This document shows positions 43,263-55,762 of a stretch of DNA of 64,000 bases, in pieces. Under the pieces are notes generated by a model that had not been told where the DNA came from, ran no database searches, and was given only the letters and a program-made list of their open reading frames with translations. This stretch comes from Branchiostoma lanceolatum (lineage: Eukaryota; Chordata; Leptocardii; Amphioxiformes; Branchiostomatidae): the NCBI RefSeq assembly GCF_035083965.1, contig NC_089727.1, positions 2,361,501-2,425,500 on the forward strand. The letters run 5' to 3'. Each line of letters opens with the position of its first letter. The first letter of the stretch is position 1. The translations under genes and the position numbers were made by a program.

Positions 43263-44684
43263 ACCTATTGGTCATTGTTTGAAGACAAAACTGCACCAAA
43301 GATTCGTCTTTCTAGGGTTTGATAGGCTAGCCCGAGTGGAATCCTAGTTAGTTCCAGGGCCTGGATGTAGACAAAAAAAAAGCTTGCTGCATTAGTAAAA
43401 TGTAAGAAACTGCTTTTCAGCGCCTCCCCCTCCAGGAACATTTTGGAACATTCCCTTAGGAAGTAGAAGAGACAAGCATAACAGTAATTAGCTTGTCTTA
43501 CTTTACTTGTTCAGCTTTAGAGACAGAGACAGTCCTGTCAACTGTGCTTACACTTAAGCAGGTGGGAATGCATCTGTAACTATCATGTCTGCCATCTTGG
43601 ACCTCGAGACTAGAACGTTCGGTCCCTATCTGTGTTTTGGGCGAGGTGCACAGAAGGAATGTGGAAATATACAAAGAAAGTTGTTCTTGTGTCAGATGCT
43701 CCCTTGGACAGGAAGGAGTGGAAGGGGAGGGCTTGTTTTTCTTGGCTTGGGTCTTGTTTGATCAGATTAGGGTCATTAGCCCTTCTGTGTTTGTATCGAG
43801 TTTCATCTGGTTGACCCCCTGGTTACCACACATGACCACTGAGGTCTTCAACCAAACTAATAGCCTTGGAAGGAATTAGATAGGAATTTTGAATGGATGA
43901 AAAGGCTTCACCCAACACCTTATTGGTATGTGAGGATTCCCTGTAGTATGTGGTACTGCAAGTCCTTGTTATCTGCTGTGTGTGTGGTCAGCGCAAGGGA
44001 AGATGCAGCAGGAATCAGGAGTTTGTTGTTTTAGGGGTAATTACATTACCAGCTCGTTCGTCTTAATTAATCTGAAGATGTGTTATCATAAGGAAGCTGT
44101 GTCTGTAGGTATCGTATGTCAAAGGGACATCCCGCTCTTTCTATAGGAGAAATGCTGACAATATTATTCTTTATCGGGGATTAATTTGCTCAGAGAGAAG
44201 ACAGATTTGTGTACAGGGAGATAGTTGCCAATAGACTGTCTTGATAGGTGTCCTTACTGCTTTTGATCTTTCTGAACAACTTTGTTAGACCAGCTATTCG
44301 AGGCAGACTTGAGGTAAAAGGGGATCAGAAGCTGTTTTTGCCAGAGGAAATACTCGAAAGGCATAGAAAAGGATTTTTCCTTTTCATCAGTCAAATTTTT
44401 GTTTCAAGTTCTTGCTCTTGGAATAGAAAAAGTGATTTGTAGCATGACCCAAAACTGCACTGTTCATTGTATATTCACACTTTGAAGCCAGGAATTAGAA
44501 CATTACTGTAATAGCTGGCTGCAAAATGGCAAACCTTTCAATTCTTTTCCTACAAGTAGATTCTTCATTTGTGATTTGGAAGAAAACAGGAAAAAGACAC
44601 TAGCCTGGCAGCAAAACTTAATTATTGCTTCTGTCAGTAGTTACCAGGCAAAAAAGACAACACAACATGAACATACAGTCATAA

Positions 44685-44860
44685 CTGTCTTAGAAGACCA
44701 CTCAGGGGACTGATAAAATCTAGACAGGCGGTCACTCAGTAGACAAGATTTTTAATGCTTGTGTCATTGGGAAAAATTATCTAAGGGACCACCAAAAAGT
44801 GGACACATTGACCAGGTGGTCTTAATGTAGAGGTGGTCACTTGTACAGGTTTAGCTGCAA
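44685..44860. repeat. Dispersed repeat with CCACTCAGGGGACTGATAAAA
   Basis: This copy has GACCACTCAGGGGACTGATA at one end and GGTGGTCACTTGTACAGGTT at the other. Other copies, in the opposite orientation with ATTTTATCAGTCCCC, lie at about 53440-53575 and 58371-58552, with pieces at 59030-59120, 59310-59390 and 60553-60600. Confidence 0.75.
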
Positions 44861-45551
44861 CTCTACTAGTCTTCACACCTTACCCTGTTTTACATCAAGA
44901 CGGGACACCTAATAGAATTAGTCAGTCCCCCTCTCCTGTGTCCCTGGAGAGATGACAGCTACAGATAGCCAGGATTAAAGTCTTCAGAACATGAGGTTTT
45001 CCAGCAACAGCCCTCCCAGCATCTGTTCAACCTCTTGCCTAATTCTCCGCTAATCCATGACAACTTTGCCCCCAAGCAATCCCATTACCTCCTCCTGTAA
45101 ATTGCTTTGCTCCCACCCCCCTTTCGGTGTCAAGTGGGCTTTTCCCGTTCACAACAAAGCCTAATCAACTGACAGCGAAAAAGGCGATACCATTCTGTAT
45201 GAGGGGTGGTTGGTTTGAATTGTGTCGCCGATTGATTTTATTTAAGTGCTTTTACAAACATCAATATTGCAGACAAAGAGGGCAATCTTGACGGTACAGA
45301 AAATGATTTTCTCTCGGGTGTTTGTTCAAGAGGATCCATCCACGGGTCGAGGCTGTTTTCTGGTCTGCCGATCTCATTTGTCCCCGCAATGTAGTAGATT
45401 ATTTCTCCATTACAGTCTAATAAACCTGAGTTGGAAGAGTTTGTGAAGTTCGGTGATGCACGTCGGGAGACTCATTCCACCTTGCCCTTGAAATGCAATC
45501 AGTATTCTTGAGGTGTTTTTAGAATTATCACTGCGTACATACTATTACTAG

Positions 45552-45830
45552 TGGCCTTGTGTTGGTGTAACGGCTAGGGTGTTTGGCCCAGAACCCAAAG
45601 GTCCTGGGTTCGAATCCCTCGACATGCCATCAGTGTTGTGCCCTTGGGAAAGCACTTAACATAACTTTCCTCACTCCACCTAGGTGTAAAAATGGGTAAC
45701 TGACTTCAGCTCGGCAGGTAAAAGGCGGTGAAAGGAGAGGGATGGGCTCCACCTTCCAACACCATGCCCTAGACACAGTTTATAACAACCCACTGCCCCT
45801 CCGGCCTCAAAATGGCTGTGGGACTTACCT
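45552..45830 (+). mobile_element. tRNA-derived SINE flanked by a duplicated 55-bp sequence
   Basis: A-box-like TGGTGTAACGG, B box GGTTCGAATCC, then the family tail (CTCACTCCACCTAGG, GGGATGGGCTCC, GCCCTAGACACAGT, CCCACTGCCCC, GGCCTCAAAATGGCTGTGGG). The sequences just before (45488-45545) and after (45835-45895) are about 80 percent alike, with TCAGYATTCTTGAGGTGTTT. Confidence 0.85.
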
Positions 45831-46221
45831 TCCCATTGAAGCATGATCAGCATTCTTGAGGTGTTTGTGGAATCATCGCTACTTACAGCTTCACGACGGG
45901 CCGGAGCCTTTTCTGAGAGCGTCAAATTTTTCTCGCGGCAAATGATTAATGTCAGACGGAAACATTCACGAGTTTAACTTGTGGTAGGTTGGTAGTTTCT
46001 GCATCAAACTGGATGGTTGCCTGGATGGATTCTGACTGGGCGTGGAGCACGAGACAGAACTCATTTGCAGCCTCCTTTCTCACAGAAGTCTCGACTGCGT
46101 TATAGATAGGCCATTTTCCTGCATCCTGGATAAGAAGTATTTAAGAGAGACTGTCAAAGAATCTCACCACAGCAAAATTGCCAGTTGAGCTGACAAACAA
46201 ATTTCTCTGCTAGATTTACTA

Positions 46222-46401
46222 GTCTCTACCTGGCTTACTATGCTGGCCATAGGGAGAATAATTTGCCAGGGGAGTTTGGCCACCATTGGGGGATATGTTA
46301 ACCTTACCGCGGACTGACTCTTCTCGCCAATTATTCCCCTTTATGGTGAATTCTACAATCCACACCCCGATAGGATAGGAAGGCCTGGTGGAGGCTATAG
46401 A
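46222..46401. mobile_element. MITE of the TAGCCTCCAC family, reversed
   Basis: TAGTCTCTACC, GGCCATAGGGAGAATAATTT, GGACTGACTC, and right end GGAAGGCCTGGTGGAGGCTA. Confidence 0.75.
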
Positions 46402-47055
46402 ACTACTAGTACCACACCTTGGCGTTTCAGTCATGAATTGATAAAATCAGCTACTGATTAAAACAAAGCAGATTTTTCAACTCATCCTTTGCACTGGCTA
46501 TTATCAAAGTGGTGCATGTTTCTTTGATATGTATGAAATTGAGGACTCCCTTTTTTGATTGCGCTCTTTGAAAGCCTCCATACAGTCTCCTGGGCCTTGC
46601 CCAAAAAAGCTGAATTAGAATCACAAAGATAAGAGATAGAAAGGCACCACTGGGTATTATTGGAACCTTTTAACCTTCTCCCTGCTGCCTTACCCTGTAA
46701 CTGATACAAATTTGGTGCCAAAAGGTTAACTCAGCAGGGAGAAGGTTAAGCTGCCCTCTTATTTAGGACGGGGTGGGGGGAGGATCTTTCAGCGTTGCCT
46801 GTTGATAGGTAATTCCCCTGCGATACACTTATCTGCACCTTATTACCCTGGACAGTTCTCCTTTTGCATATCTTGCCTTCCTGCCCTGTCTTGCATGACT
46901 AAATCTCCCCGCTCACCTTGTGAAGGTCTCGCTGTCTTTTATCTTGTTGTCCGTCTTTTATCTTGTTGTCCGTAGATGCTACTGTACAACTTGAAATGTT
47001 CGCTGTGGTTTTAGTTCTGCTGTTTTTATGGTGACAGTGTCGAGTTTTATTACAT

Positions 47056-47100
47056 AGTAACTTTATTGCATAACAATTCTACAAGGTACAAAGTATGGCA
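47056..47100 (-). mobile_element. LINE 3' tail fragment
   Basis: TAACTTTATTGCATAACAAT then GGTACAAAGTATGGCA matches the tails at 10670, 5761 and 30825. Confidence 0.5.
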
Positions 47101-47865
47101 TCTGCTGGTATTTAACTACAGTTCTATAAGGCTGATCTACAAAAGATGCTGGAGATTTGGAATCCCCTAACAGATTTTTAATGTCAATTATCCTTACAGT
47201 CTTTTTCATAGAAGTAAGAAAACCATGCACGCATTTCATGCAAAACTTGAATGTGCATGTAATACGACGCTGCAAATATGCATTTCCAATGTATTACTGT
47301 TGTGCAGAATTATTTCAACCGAGAACTTAAAACACCACTGAAACCTCCTTTCCTCTTCTTCCACAAAATTGAGTTCCCGCAAAAATAAATGAATTCAGAG
47401 TAATCTTAGACCATCCTTCTCTCCTACCTAAAGAAAGATGGCGTCTCCACCCGTCTCTAGGGCACGTTTTATTGAATGCACAGCTTGGAAGTCAAAGTCA
47501 TTCCCCGTCCTCTTTGACTTCATTCTAATCACCGACTTTAAAGCTCCAGGCCAAACGGCGTCCACTGGACCATTACGCTCCCAAATTCCCTCCTTACACC
47601 ATCCATAGTGATCCGGAGCGAAGCAAAAATCGGGATATTGCGTGAGTCATCCGAAAATTAAATTGCCCGGAGCGAGACTGTCACTGTGAGTTATCTACGG
47701 GCCCAAATATTGCAGGCCCAAACGTGCCCCATGTTTCGCTGCCGTTATCAATTTTCAGTGGATATGAGAATCCCCTGCTCAGAGGTTTATTCCCATGGAT
47801 CTCTGTCAATTGCTTTGCCCTGGGGAGGGGGGAGGCTTTCGTCTTGAGTAAACTAGACAGTACGG

Positions 47866-48077
47866 CTGTCTCCATCTTTCAATCTTTTTTTTTCTGTCCC
47901 ACTCATTGTTTTGGAGCCCATGCTGTTAATTTTCGTTGTCAAATTTGTCATTCTAGGCTTACGAAAATACATTTTCTTCAGTTTCGTGTCATGAAGTTCA
48001 GACTTTTGGTTGGATGAGGTGAAATTTTTGTCTATCCCAGGACAGAGGCACAGGACTTGCCGTCTTGGAGACAGCCC
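47866..48077. mobile_element. MITE with GGCTGTCTCCA ends
   Basis: GGCTGTCTCCATCTTTCAAT on the left, CTTGGAGACAGCCC on the right, with AAATACATTTTCTTCAGTTT inside. A second copy is at 59130-59310 (CTGTCTCCAGCTTTCAAT to CTGGAGACAGTCC) and a partial one at about 60422. Confidence 0.8.
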
Positions 48078-48294
48078 TGGTCTTGATTACACTAGACAGC
48101 GAGAGAAAAACTCTATAACCAGAGCAGTCATGGTCTGCTTCAGACATTTGCATTTTAAACGGTATGTTTAACTTTTAAGTGAGGAGCGATGGAGAAACAG
48201 TTAGGAACGTGATTAAGGGTGCACCCACGCATACCTAGGATGCTCTTCTGCATATCTCCTGTGCTCATGTTGCCTCTGTTGTAACGTTATATCC

Positions 48295-48676
48295 ATGCCT
48301 TAAAGTTTTTGTTGTCAGAAAGTCGTCATGTTCTGAAGACAACCTTGGACATTTTTTTCTTCATGCCTGGTATCACCTGTGCATGTTGCTTGTTGTCTAG
48401 CCATTAAATCTGTTGTTAGAAAGTCATCATGTTCTGAAGACAACCTTGGATAACATTTTCCTGTATGCCGGGTATCACCTGGGATGAGTCATATTACCTG
48501 TTGTATAACCATGCCTTAAAGTTTGTGTTGTTAGAAAGTCATCATGTTCTGAAGACAACCTTGGATACCATTTTTTTCCTGCATGCCGGGTATCACCTGT
48601 GCTCATGCTACTTGTTGTCTAGCCATGCTTTAGACTTCTTGTTGTTAAGAAACTTGTAGGGTTCCGAAGAAGACCT
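48295..48676. repeat. Tandem repeat, period about 101-115 bp
   Basis: AGAAAGTCRTCATGTTCTGA plus AGACAACCTTGGA recurs at 48317, 48418, 48533 and, diverged, 48648. Each unit also holds GCCTGGTATCACCTG-like and TTGTCTAGCCAT-like phrases. Confidence 0.9.
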
Positions 48677-48679
48677 TGT

Positions 48680-48760
48680 GTGGCGTGGTCTAGTGGCTCT
48701 TGACCACAAGGTCGTGGGTTCGATTGCCGGCCTTGCCGTGCTATGAACTTAGGTTAACAC
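48680..48760 (+). mobile_element. tRNA-like SINE head
   Basis: TGGTCTAGTGGCTCTTGACC and GTGGGTTCGATTGC resemble pol III A and B boxes. The tail differs from the 43095 family. Confidence 0.5.
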
Positions 48761-48798
48761 TCTACTGGTAGGGGTTGCAGTCATTCAGAGGGGACATA

Positions 48799-49009
48799 AG
48801 GCCACACCAATTTATTTCCGTGGTTCTCAGACATTTTAAGGGGGAAAGTTTAGCAAGCAGACATCATGAAAGGAGAGGACAGCGAGGAAAACTTCATTAT
48901 GGCTGTATCTACTCCATAAAACTGACCAAGGCTTTCTTTTCATTATGTTTTTCCAGCTATCTAAAAAAAAAAAAACCCTGAGAACTAAGAAGTTAAATTG
49001 GTGTGGCCT
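48799..49009. mobile_element. MITE with GGCCACACCAATTT ends
   Basis: Left AGGCCACACCAATTTATTTC, right AAATTGGTGTGGCCT. Related copies in the same region: 49611-49917, 52308-52544 and 62498-62735. They share GCAAGCAGACATCAT and CCAACAAAT-type interiors. Confidence 0.8.
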
Positions 49010-49610
49010 AATCAAATTGGTCCCATGTTAAAAGACATCTCAAGTATATTCAAACTCCCACCACACTTATTGATATATTAAAGGGTATACCCTAGTGTGT
49101 TATTGGCCCAAAGCTATCAGTTCCAAACTCACTTGGCAATAGTTCCCTGTAAAACTAATAGTGTGTGGTTTGTTGGGCAGCCTTGGCAGCAGGTCAGCTG
49201 GACCAATGATATAAAATGATCTATGCTAAGAAATTGGAAATGATTTCGGATGAGCAAGCCCCTTGTGGAGCTTAAACTTTAAGCAAACTGATTAGTTAGT
49301 AATGTTGGGAATACAGAATGCATCAGCAGTTTCACAGGACACCTACTGGGCCTTGGCTGAGGGAACTTGTACATTCACTGGGCAAGCTCGTTCTGATGAT
49401 GGGGCGCAATTGATCAATTTGGCCGGGTAAAAAGTCGGCAATTCAGACGGGAAAATGTCTGGCCGGAGACGAACGAGGAATGTAAGGTAGTTGGTCAGAC
49501 GGACAAAACCTATTATCAGACAGTCACATGCAAGCCCTTAGCTTTCGGATGGCTGGAAAGCCTTCGCTGGATGTCAACCGAACCAATGGAATCAAATAGA
49601 ACTGATCGAA

Positions 49611-49917
49611 TAGGACCACACCAATCTATATCCCTGCTTCTAAGACATTTTAACTTGAAGAAAAAAATTTGTGAGCTAGAGGTCAAAATCAAAAGGGATA
49701 GCCCTTTGTTCCAATGTCCCTATGTCAGGGTTAGGGTTAGAGTGTGTTATAACATACAGGGCTGTCAGAACAAAGGAGGAAACTTTGCATGAGTTTGGCT
49801 ATTGTCACTCCCTGAAACTGTGTGTACCAAGGTACTGACATGTTTTCATGTTAATAATTCAGTTCAGAATATTTCTTGCAAACCTGAAAACCAACAAATT
49901 GAATAAGCGTGGCCTAG
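49611..49917. mobile_element. MITE with GGCCACACC-like ends, diverged
   Basis: Left AGGACCACACCAATCTATAT, right CCAACAAATTGAATAAGCGT then GGCCT. Confidence 0.65.
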
Positions 49918-50940
49918 GAAACATGTTCTTTCTTAGTATCAAGACTGCGGCCTGTGAATCTTTGCTCAGTCCAATTTTCCCATGTTTCTTTTATGCACAA
50001 AGGAAAGTAGGCTCGGTGACACTCTCTTGTTCTGCTGCACCCCTAATTTTCAGCCAATCAGCCTGTTTCGAGCGATCTTGCCTCTTTCAATTTGCATCCC
50101 GACTGTAATTGCATGAGATCGTATCACGTACGGATGCCAGCCTATCCAAAAATTAAAGCGCTACGAAACCTCTTTCCATTTGGGAGGTGATCTTTAAGTT
50201 TTCAAGTGCAGAAATTGTCACCGTATTGATAATCATCGGTTTATGGACTTAAAGCAGCGGGATTTTAGGAAGTTAAACGTCTTCATACGGCTTCTAAAAT
50301 GGCCTCATTAGACCATCGGTGACACCCTGCCGGCTTTCCCATTATCCTGGCGCTGGCGTCCCCCGCTGTGGCGCGGTAGAAAACACATTCTCCTCGCGGC
50401 GCCGCAGTTAGGGCCGAGCCATTATGTCTGATCCACGGGAGCCGTGTTGGTTTTCTGGCTCGACAAAGGAAAAACAGGCTCCCCGAAAAAAACTGTGGAG
50501 TTAACTCATTTGGGGCACGGGGGGCAGGGGGGTTATTGTGTACCGCACCTTGTGCCTGCCAAATTATAGGGAAAGGGACATTCAGCCTGCCTGCAAACAA
50601 CGCATGACAAATTTCGGGGCAAATCGGAGGGACAAGAGGGTTGCTTACTCCGGGCATTACTCAACTCCATTGTTGGGCCGGTTCGGAGCTGGGGGAAAAT
50701 TGGAAATCTTCTGGTTGGTTGGCTTCGGTTACCGTTATCCTTCGGAAAAGGGAAATGTTACTCGATGCGGTTTAGCTTGCTGAAAACATCTTCCACTGGC
50801 CGTGACGAGTGAAATTGATGCTGTGTACACAGTTTAGATATTCTAGGAAGTTCCGCTAACTTGTTGCAACAAGTAAAATGAACTGTAGAGCAAGGCTTAA
50901 CATCCTGTCCTTTAAGGACTGCAACCCTTTCAGTACTTGG

Positions 50941-51040
50941 CGCGCAAGTCGGGCGGGTGATAACAGCCAGGTCTCGAACTCTTGACCTGGTCTGGAAGCA
51001 GCGTTGCTATCCACTGGACTATGCACGCTACTCCACAGCA
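50941..51040 (-). mobile_element. tRNA-derived SINE
   Basis: On the minus strand TAGTCCAGTGGATAGCAACG (A box) and AGAGTTCGAGACC (B box), ending in CCCGCCCGACTTGCGCGCC. A different head from the 45552 family. Confidence 0.6.
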
Positions 51041-52307
51041 TTCACTAAAGCATTCATCTGTCCTTCTGCCCCGAGAAATGGATAAAGGCAGGGAGAACCT
51101 ATTGTGAAACGGGGGTTCTTTGTTGGCGATTGTGACGGTCGTAGCTGAACGGTCTGTCTTTCTGGCTTTCTGCCTTATTGGACGTGTCAGCTCCACTAAA
51201 GGAAAATGCGGTGGGACAAAGGGGCTGGAGAAAAATAGCCGATGATACCGGTTGTGGCATGAGGAATATGTCAACTTTACACCTTGAAATGGACAAGTTC
51301 GTTATCGATTTTTGTGATAATGATTTTGCTTAGTAGATGATGATGCAGAATTGCATACATGCAGTTTTCCAAAAGAGATTCTTTTTACCAGTTTTGTGTA
51401 CTTTAGGAATTAAGGGACAAAGAGAGCAAGGGCCACAAGTCCTCAGCAAGCTGAAGAAAAATGGCTAACTCCACCAATTGTGGCATCTAGGATTTGATAA
51501 GATAAAATGAATATGCCAGTTATGAACAACTTAATAATAGTTCTACCCTAAACTGAAGTTTTTAATTGTTGCCACAAAGTTTCATTGAAAGATTTGGTTT
51601 TGCCAGGTTTTGTGTGCTTTTGAAATTAAGGGACTAAAAAGGAACACAAAGGGAACAAGTACCACAAGCCCTTGGCAAACAGAGCCAGTTGTGACACCAG
51701 GGATTGGATGATTTTTCACAGCTAAAACTAAATCTCTCAGTTGTTATCAAAATCTTGACAACGATTTTCTCAGATTTGCTACAAAGTTGTACAAAGAGCT
51801 GCTTTGAAAATATTACCCAGTTTTGTGTGCTTTTGAAATGAAAGGACAAAGAAAACAATCACCACAAGTCTTCAGCAAACTCGGTAATTTGAGGAGCCCA
51901 CTAATCTAATGACACAGATAATCTCCATGCAGATTAAAGTTTGACACAGTTGGAACATAAAGCAAGAAAATAGCATAGAGCATGAAAAAAAGACGACGTT
52001 CCCTTTGAAAGTCCGTCTGTAATGTTATGCATGTCTGGAGGTGGCGTAGCCACCACTTAACGTGGGGCAGAGGAGTCACAGCAGACTGAACATGGTGAAA
52101 ACATGTCTAACGTTACCCTACTCTGTATTTGCGCTGTTTGAGTGTTTACGTTTCCACTACGAATCACACGGTAAACACAGGCTTGTGTTACCCGGCTCAT
52201 CGCGGTTCATCAACCAAACAATGCGCCAACAATGCAGAGGCATAACCCCGGTCCAGTCGGCCACTAAGCCCCGTCCCTATTTCTACACTGTGTCCTGAAT
52301 TATCCGG

Positions 52308-52544
52308 AGGCCGCACCAGTTTATTTCCTTGGTTCTAAGACCTTTTAAGGTGAAAGTATAGCAAGCAGACATCATAAAAACAGAGAGCAGGGAGGAAGAA
52401 TTGAATATGACTGTATTCACAGCATAAAACTGAGTGCACCAAGGCATGTACCTGGTCCTCAAGCTTTGGTTTCGTTACATTTTTCCAGTTACACCAGTAT
52501 TTCTTGAAATATCAGGGAACCAACAAATCCAATTGGCGTGGCCT
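52308..52544. mobile_element. MITE with GGCCGCACCAGTTT ends
   Basis: Left GGCCGCACCAGTTTATTTCC, interior GCAAGCAGACATCATAAAAA, right CCAATTGGCGTGGCC. Same family as 48799. Confidence 0.8.
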
Positions 52545-53439
52545 GAAGTGTGGGAGGTTCTCTGCTTAGTTTAAAGTTGGATTTAATTGAGAAGTTTGTA
52601 AACACTGAATAAAGCCAGTGGATACTTCGATTGGAGTAATCCGTGGTGGATAGTCCGTCTTCATTACCGGAGATCAAGTCGGGGCTTACTTTTGAGTTAA
52701 CGTCTTGGACTCAATTACAGATCGCTCGCGTTGGGTGGTAAAGTTGAGCAGGCCAGAATTCCCTGTGTGGTTATACTGTGTTTCTAATAATCTCATTTTA
52801 AGCTCCGTTCACTGCACAAAGGGAGGGAATATCCACTGCCATAGTCCCAGGTCTCCAATACCCTTTCTTTCAATGGATTTGCTGCAATCTTGGGAGAAGG
52901 TGTTGGGAAATTGGTAATTGAGAACGGTTTACTGAATGGTGCAAGTTGCAAATTGGAGTAGGGCGTAAAGGGAGGGTGGGAATTGAGTCGGGTCTCTATT
53001 TCAGGTTATTTGACGAGTGGTAAGGCAAGCCTCGCACCTTAGCTGGCAGGATTGGAAGCGATCGACGTGTTTCACAGTTTTGGACACACAGGAGACAAAG
53101 GGTTGTTACAACACTAGCTGGCAGGTGGTTGTTAACATCAACAATTAATACTGATGCACCTTATTGATGCATTATCTTATAGGCATACTATCCACCAAAT
53201 GGGAGGATGTGGTATCATGTCCACTTTCCTCTTTGCTGACAACATGTCAAGTGCTTTGTTGGACAACACGTCGTGTAATCAGTATCAGTAATTTGCTAAT
53301 TAGAAATTCTATACTAGTAACATTACAGTGATAGCAGCTTTTTCATCTAGTCATAATGTTTGGAGTAGTTCAAAAGGGGAGAGAAACAAAGTTGGAAAGG
53401 TAACAAGGCAACCTCAGTATGCCTTTTTCCACTTGGCCA

Positions 53440-53575
53440 TTGTGACCATTTTTAAGATAATTTTCACATTGACACAAGCATTAAAGAATCTGACATTTAT
53501 AATGACCACCTGTCCATATAAACCGGATTTTATCAGTCCCCCATGTGGTCTTCTTGGGCAGTTTTTTTGTTCCAT
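53440..53575. repeat. Dispersed repeat (second copy of the 44685 family)
   Basis: TTGTGACCATTTTTAAGATA, GACACAAGCATTAAAGAATC, ATTTTATCAGTCCCCCATGT and GGTCTTCTTGGGCAG, in the opposite orientation to the 44685 copy. Confidence 0.75.
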
Positions 53576-55584
53576 CTGCTGTTGAATCTCCAAGCTCCAT
53601 ATCTGGCAACGTTCCAAAACATCTTTTAACTGGATTAATGATTTCCTCCCTCTCCTCTCTGTTCCCCCTTTAATGATGCCCATTCACGAGAAGGATGAGA
53701 CGGTACCCTCTCCATCACCATCTCCTGTAAGCCACTATCTTAGGGCTTGCCAATCACTTTGACACTTGATCGCGCCGTTCCTTCCCCGTAAATTCCCTCC
53801 AAATCACCGACATCAAAGGCCGCTCCTCTCCTGACATTTTGGCAGGGGGTGAGCGGGCTTGGGAGGGATATCCTCCGCTCTTCTTCCATTACTGACGGGC
53901 TTTCCCCTCCGTGTTACTCGATCTGGTTGACGCCGGGGTAGAATTCCTTTCGCACATTACCGTTAACAGCCTAGGTGCAAAACGGCTAACGCCTGGCCAA
54001 TAGGGAAGACACAGGAGATAAAACTTCTTACTGATGTTCCCTACTACAAATCAGGGTTTAGTAGTATATTCCAAGATGGTAAACATTATCAGATGTTGAG
54101 AGCAGCAAAAGGAATACAATATACTGTTTGACATTGGAGTTAAGTTTATTGCTGAAGCCTTGTTCAACAAATCAGGGTTTAACGTTAGTGATATTGTTTC
54201 CATCTTGCAAGTTGTTTACGACCTATTCTTAGAATATATGGAGAAAAATTGATGTTTTTCCCTTCTAATTTTGTGCTGCTCTTTTATGTTCTTTTGAGTC
54301 TCTTTCTTTCTTGAAAAGACTCTTTGCTCCAACCTTGGTCTGCCAGCTGCAAAGGTATCCTTGGACTGCCTCTCTGATCTGAAGGCAGACTAGAAAGGCT
54401 GAGAACAACAAATCAATCATCTTATGATGTTCCTTTTTGTTTCGGATCAATCCCATCCATCAGAAACCATCTTCCATGTCCCTGCACTCTTGAGAATAAT
54501 CATAAAAGGTGCGTACCGAAATCAGGTTGCCATTTTTCCTATTTGATTTTGCTTTGTTGTCTTGAACAGTCAAGTCTCTTCAAACCAGCTGGTACACAAG
54601 TAGCAATGCTCAGAGGTACAATTATTGAAGAAAAAAAGAAATACCCTTTTCATTTATTTTTTTCCTTTTATGAGGATCGTTTTAGCTTTCTTAATGGGAT
54701 AAAACAAAGAGGTCTGATAAAAGGGAGAAGTCACTGGAAGATGTAGGGGAAAAAAACAGACTATCAGCTTTCATGTCTTCTTGCTTTTGAATCAGAAGCT
54801 TCAGATTTGGGATCCTTGCTTCTGTTCCTTAGTTGCATGTCACTGAAAAGCATTTTGGTACTTCGGATGGCACAAATAGTCAAGTTCCACTGTTCATTGT
54901 ATGCGTGAAAAACAGTCATTGTAATTCAAATCATTAGTCAGAGAACTTCCATTGTTACGTGATTGTAGATCAGACCTATGTCACTATGTGTATTACACAT
55001 AGCATCTATCCTTGTCAAGACCAGTGGGAAAACAGCCTTTCTAAAATTACAACTGGATGGAGATCGATCTACCTCCACCTCCCATAGCAGTGCAAGGTGC
55101 TCTTCCGAACCCTGCTGACTCAGGCCATGTTTTCACAGGCAGCTCAGATCCCAACACCACAAGCCCACAGCACACATGTGCGACATGTGCCCTTCACTCC
55201 CAATTCACACCTCAGATTCCCTTCCTTTTTTTTTAGAAAACCAAGGATAGGAAACCTATCATTTTCCTTTCGGCAAGCATCTGTGACATGTGTCCCTCAC
55301 TCCCAATTCACACCTCAAATTGTCCTTCCTGTTTTCACACAGCAATCATTTTCCCTTCAGCAATGATGTGTGACACAAGCCTACATAGCAGATAAACAGC
55401 ATTTTGAAAATATTGCTGTTCTTTTAGATAATTATATGGTTTTCTGGACACTACCATGTTCAGTGTCAGCCATTGATTGAAAGAAATGGTAGTCAATAGA
55501 ACATGGCAGCAATTGAATAAGAAAACAGTAAATTCAGTAATGAGTTTTAAAAATGTACCATTACAATGTTGCCCATCAGTTTTA

Positions 55585-55762
55585 GTCCCTACCACACTAA
55601 CTACGCTGCCTATAGTATAGGGAGAATAATTAGCCAGGGCAGTTTGGCTGCCAGGTTTTCATCAATGAGAAATGTTACCCTTACACTCCTAGCCAATTAT
55701 TCACCCCACATTTGCCAAATTCTACTGTCCGTATCCCCTTAGCAAGGCCTGGTGGAGGCTAC
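55585..55762. mobile_element. MITE of the TAGCCTCCAC family, reversed
   Basis: TAGTCCCTACCACACTAACT on the left, GGAGAATAATTAGCCAGG inside, AGGCCTGGTGGAGGCTA at the right end. Confidence 0.75.

Noticed and set aside
45552-45640. Possible tRNA gene (A and B boxes)
   Set aside because: No acceptor-stem pairing, and the tail is shared with two other copies, so it is a SINE.
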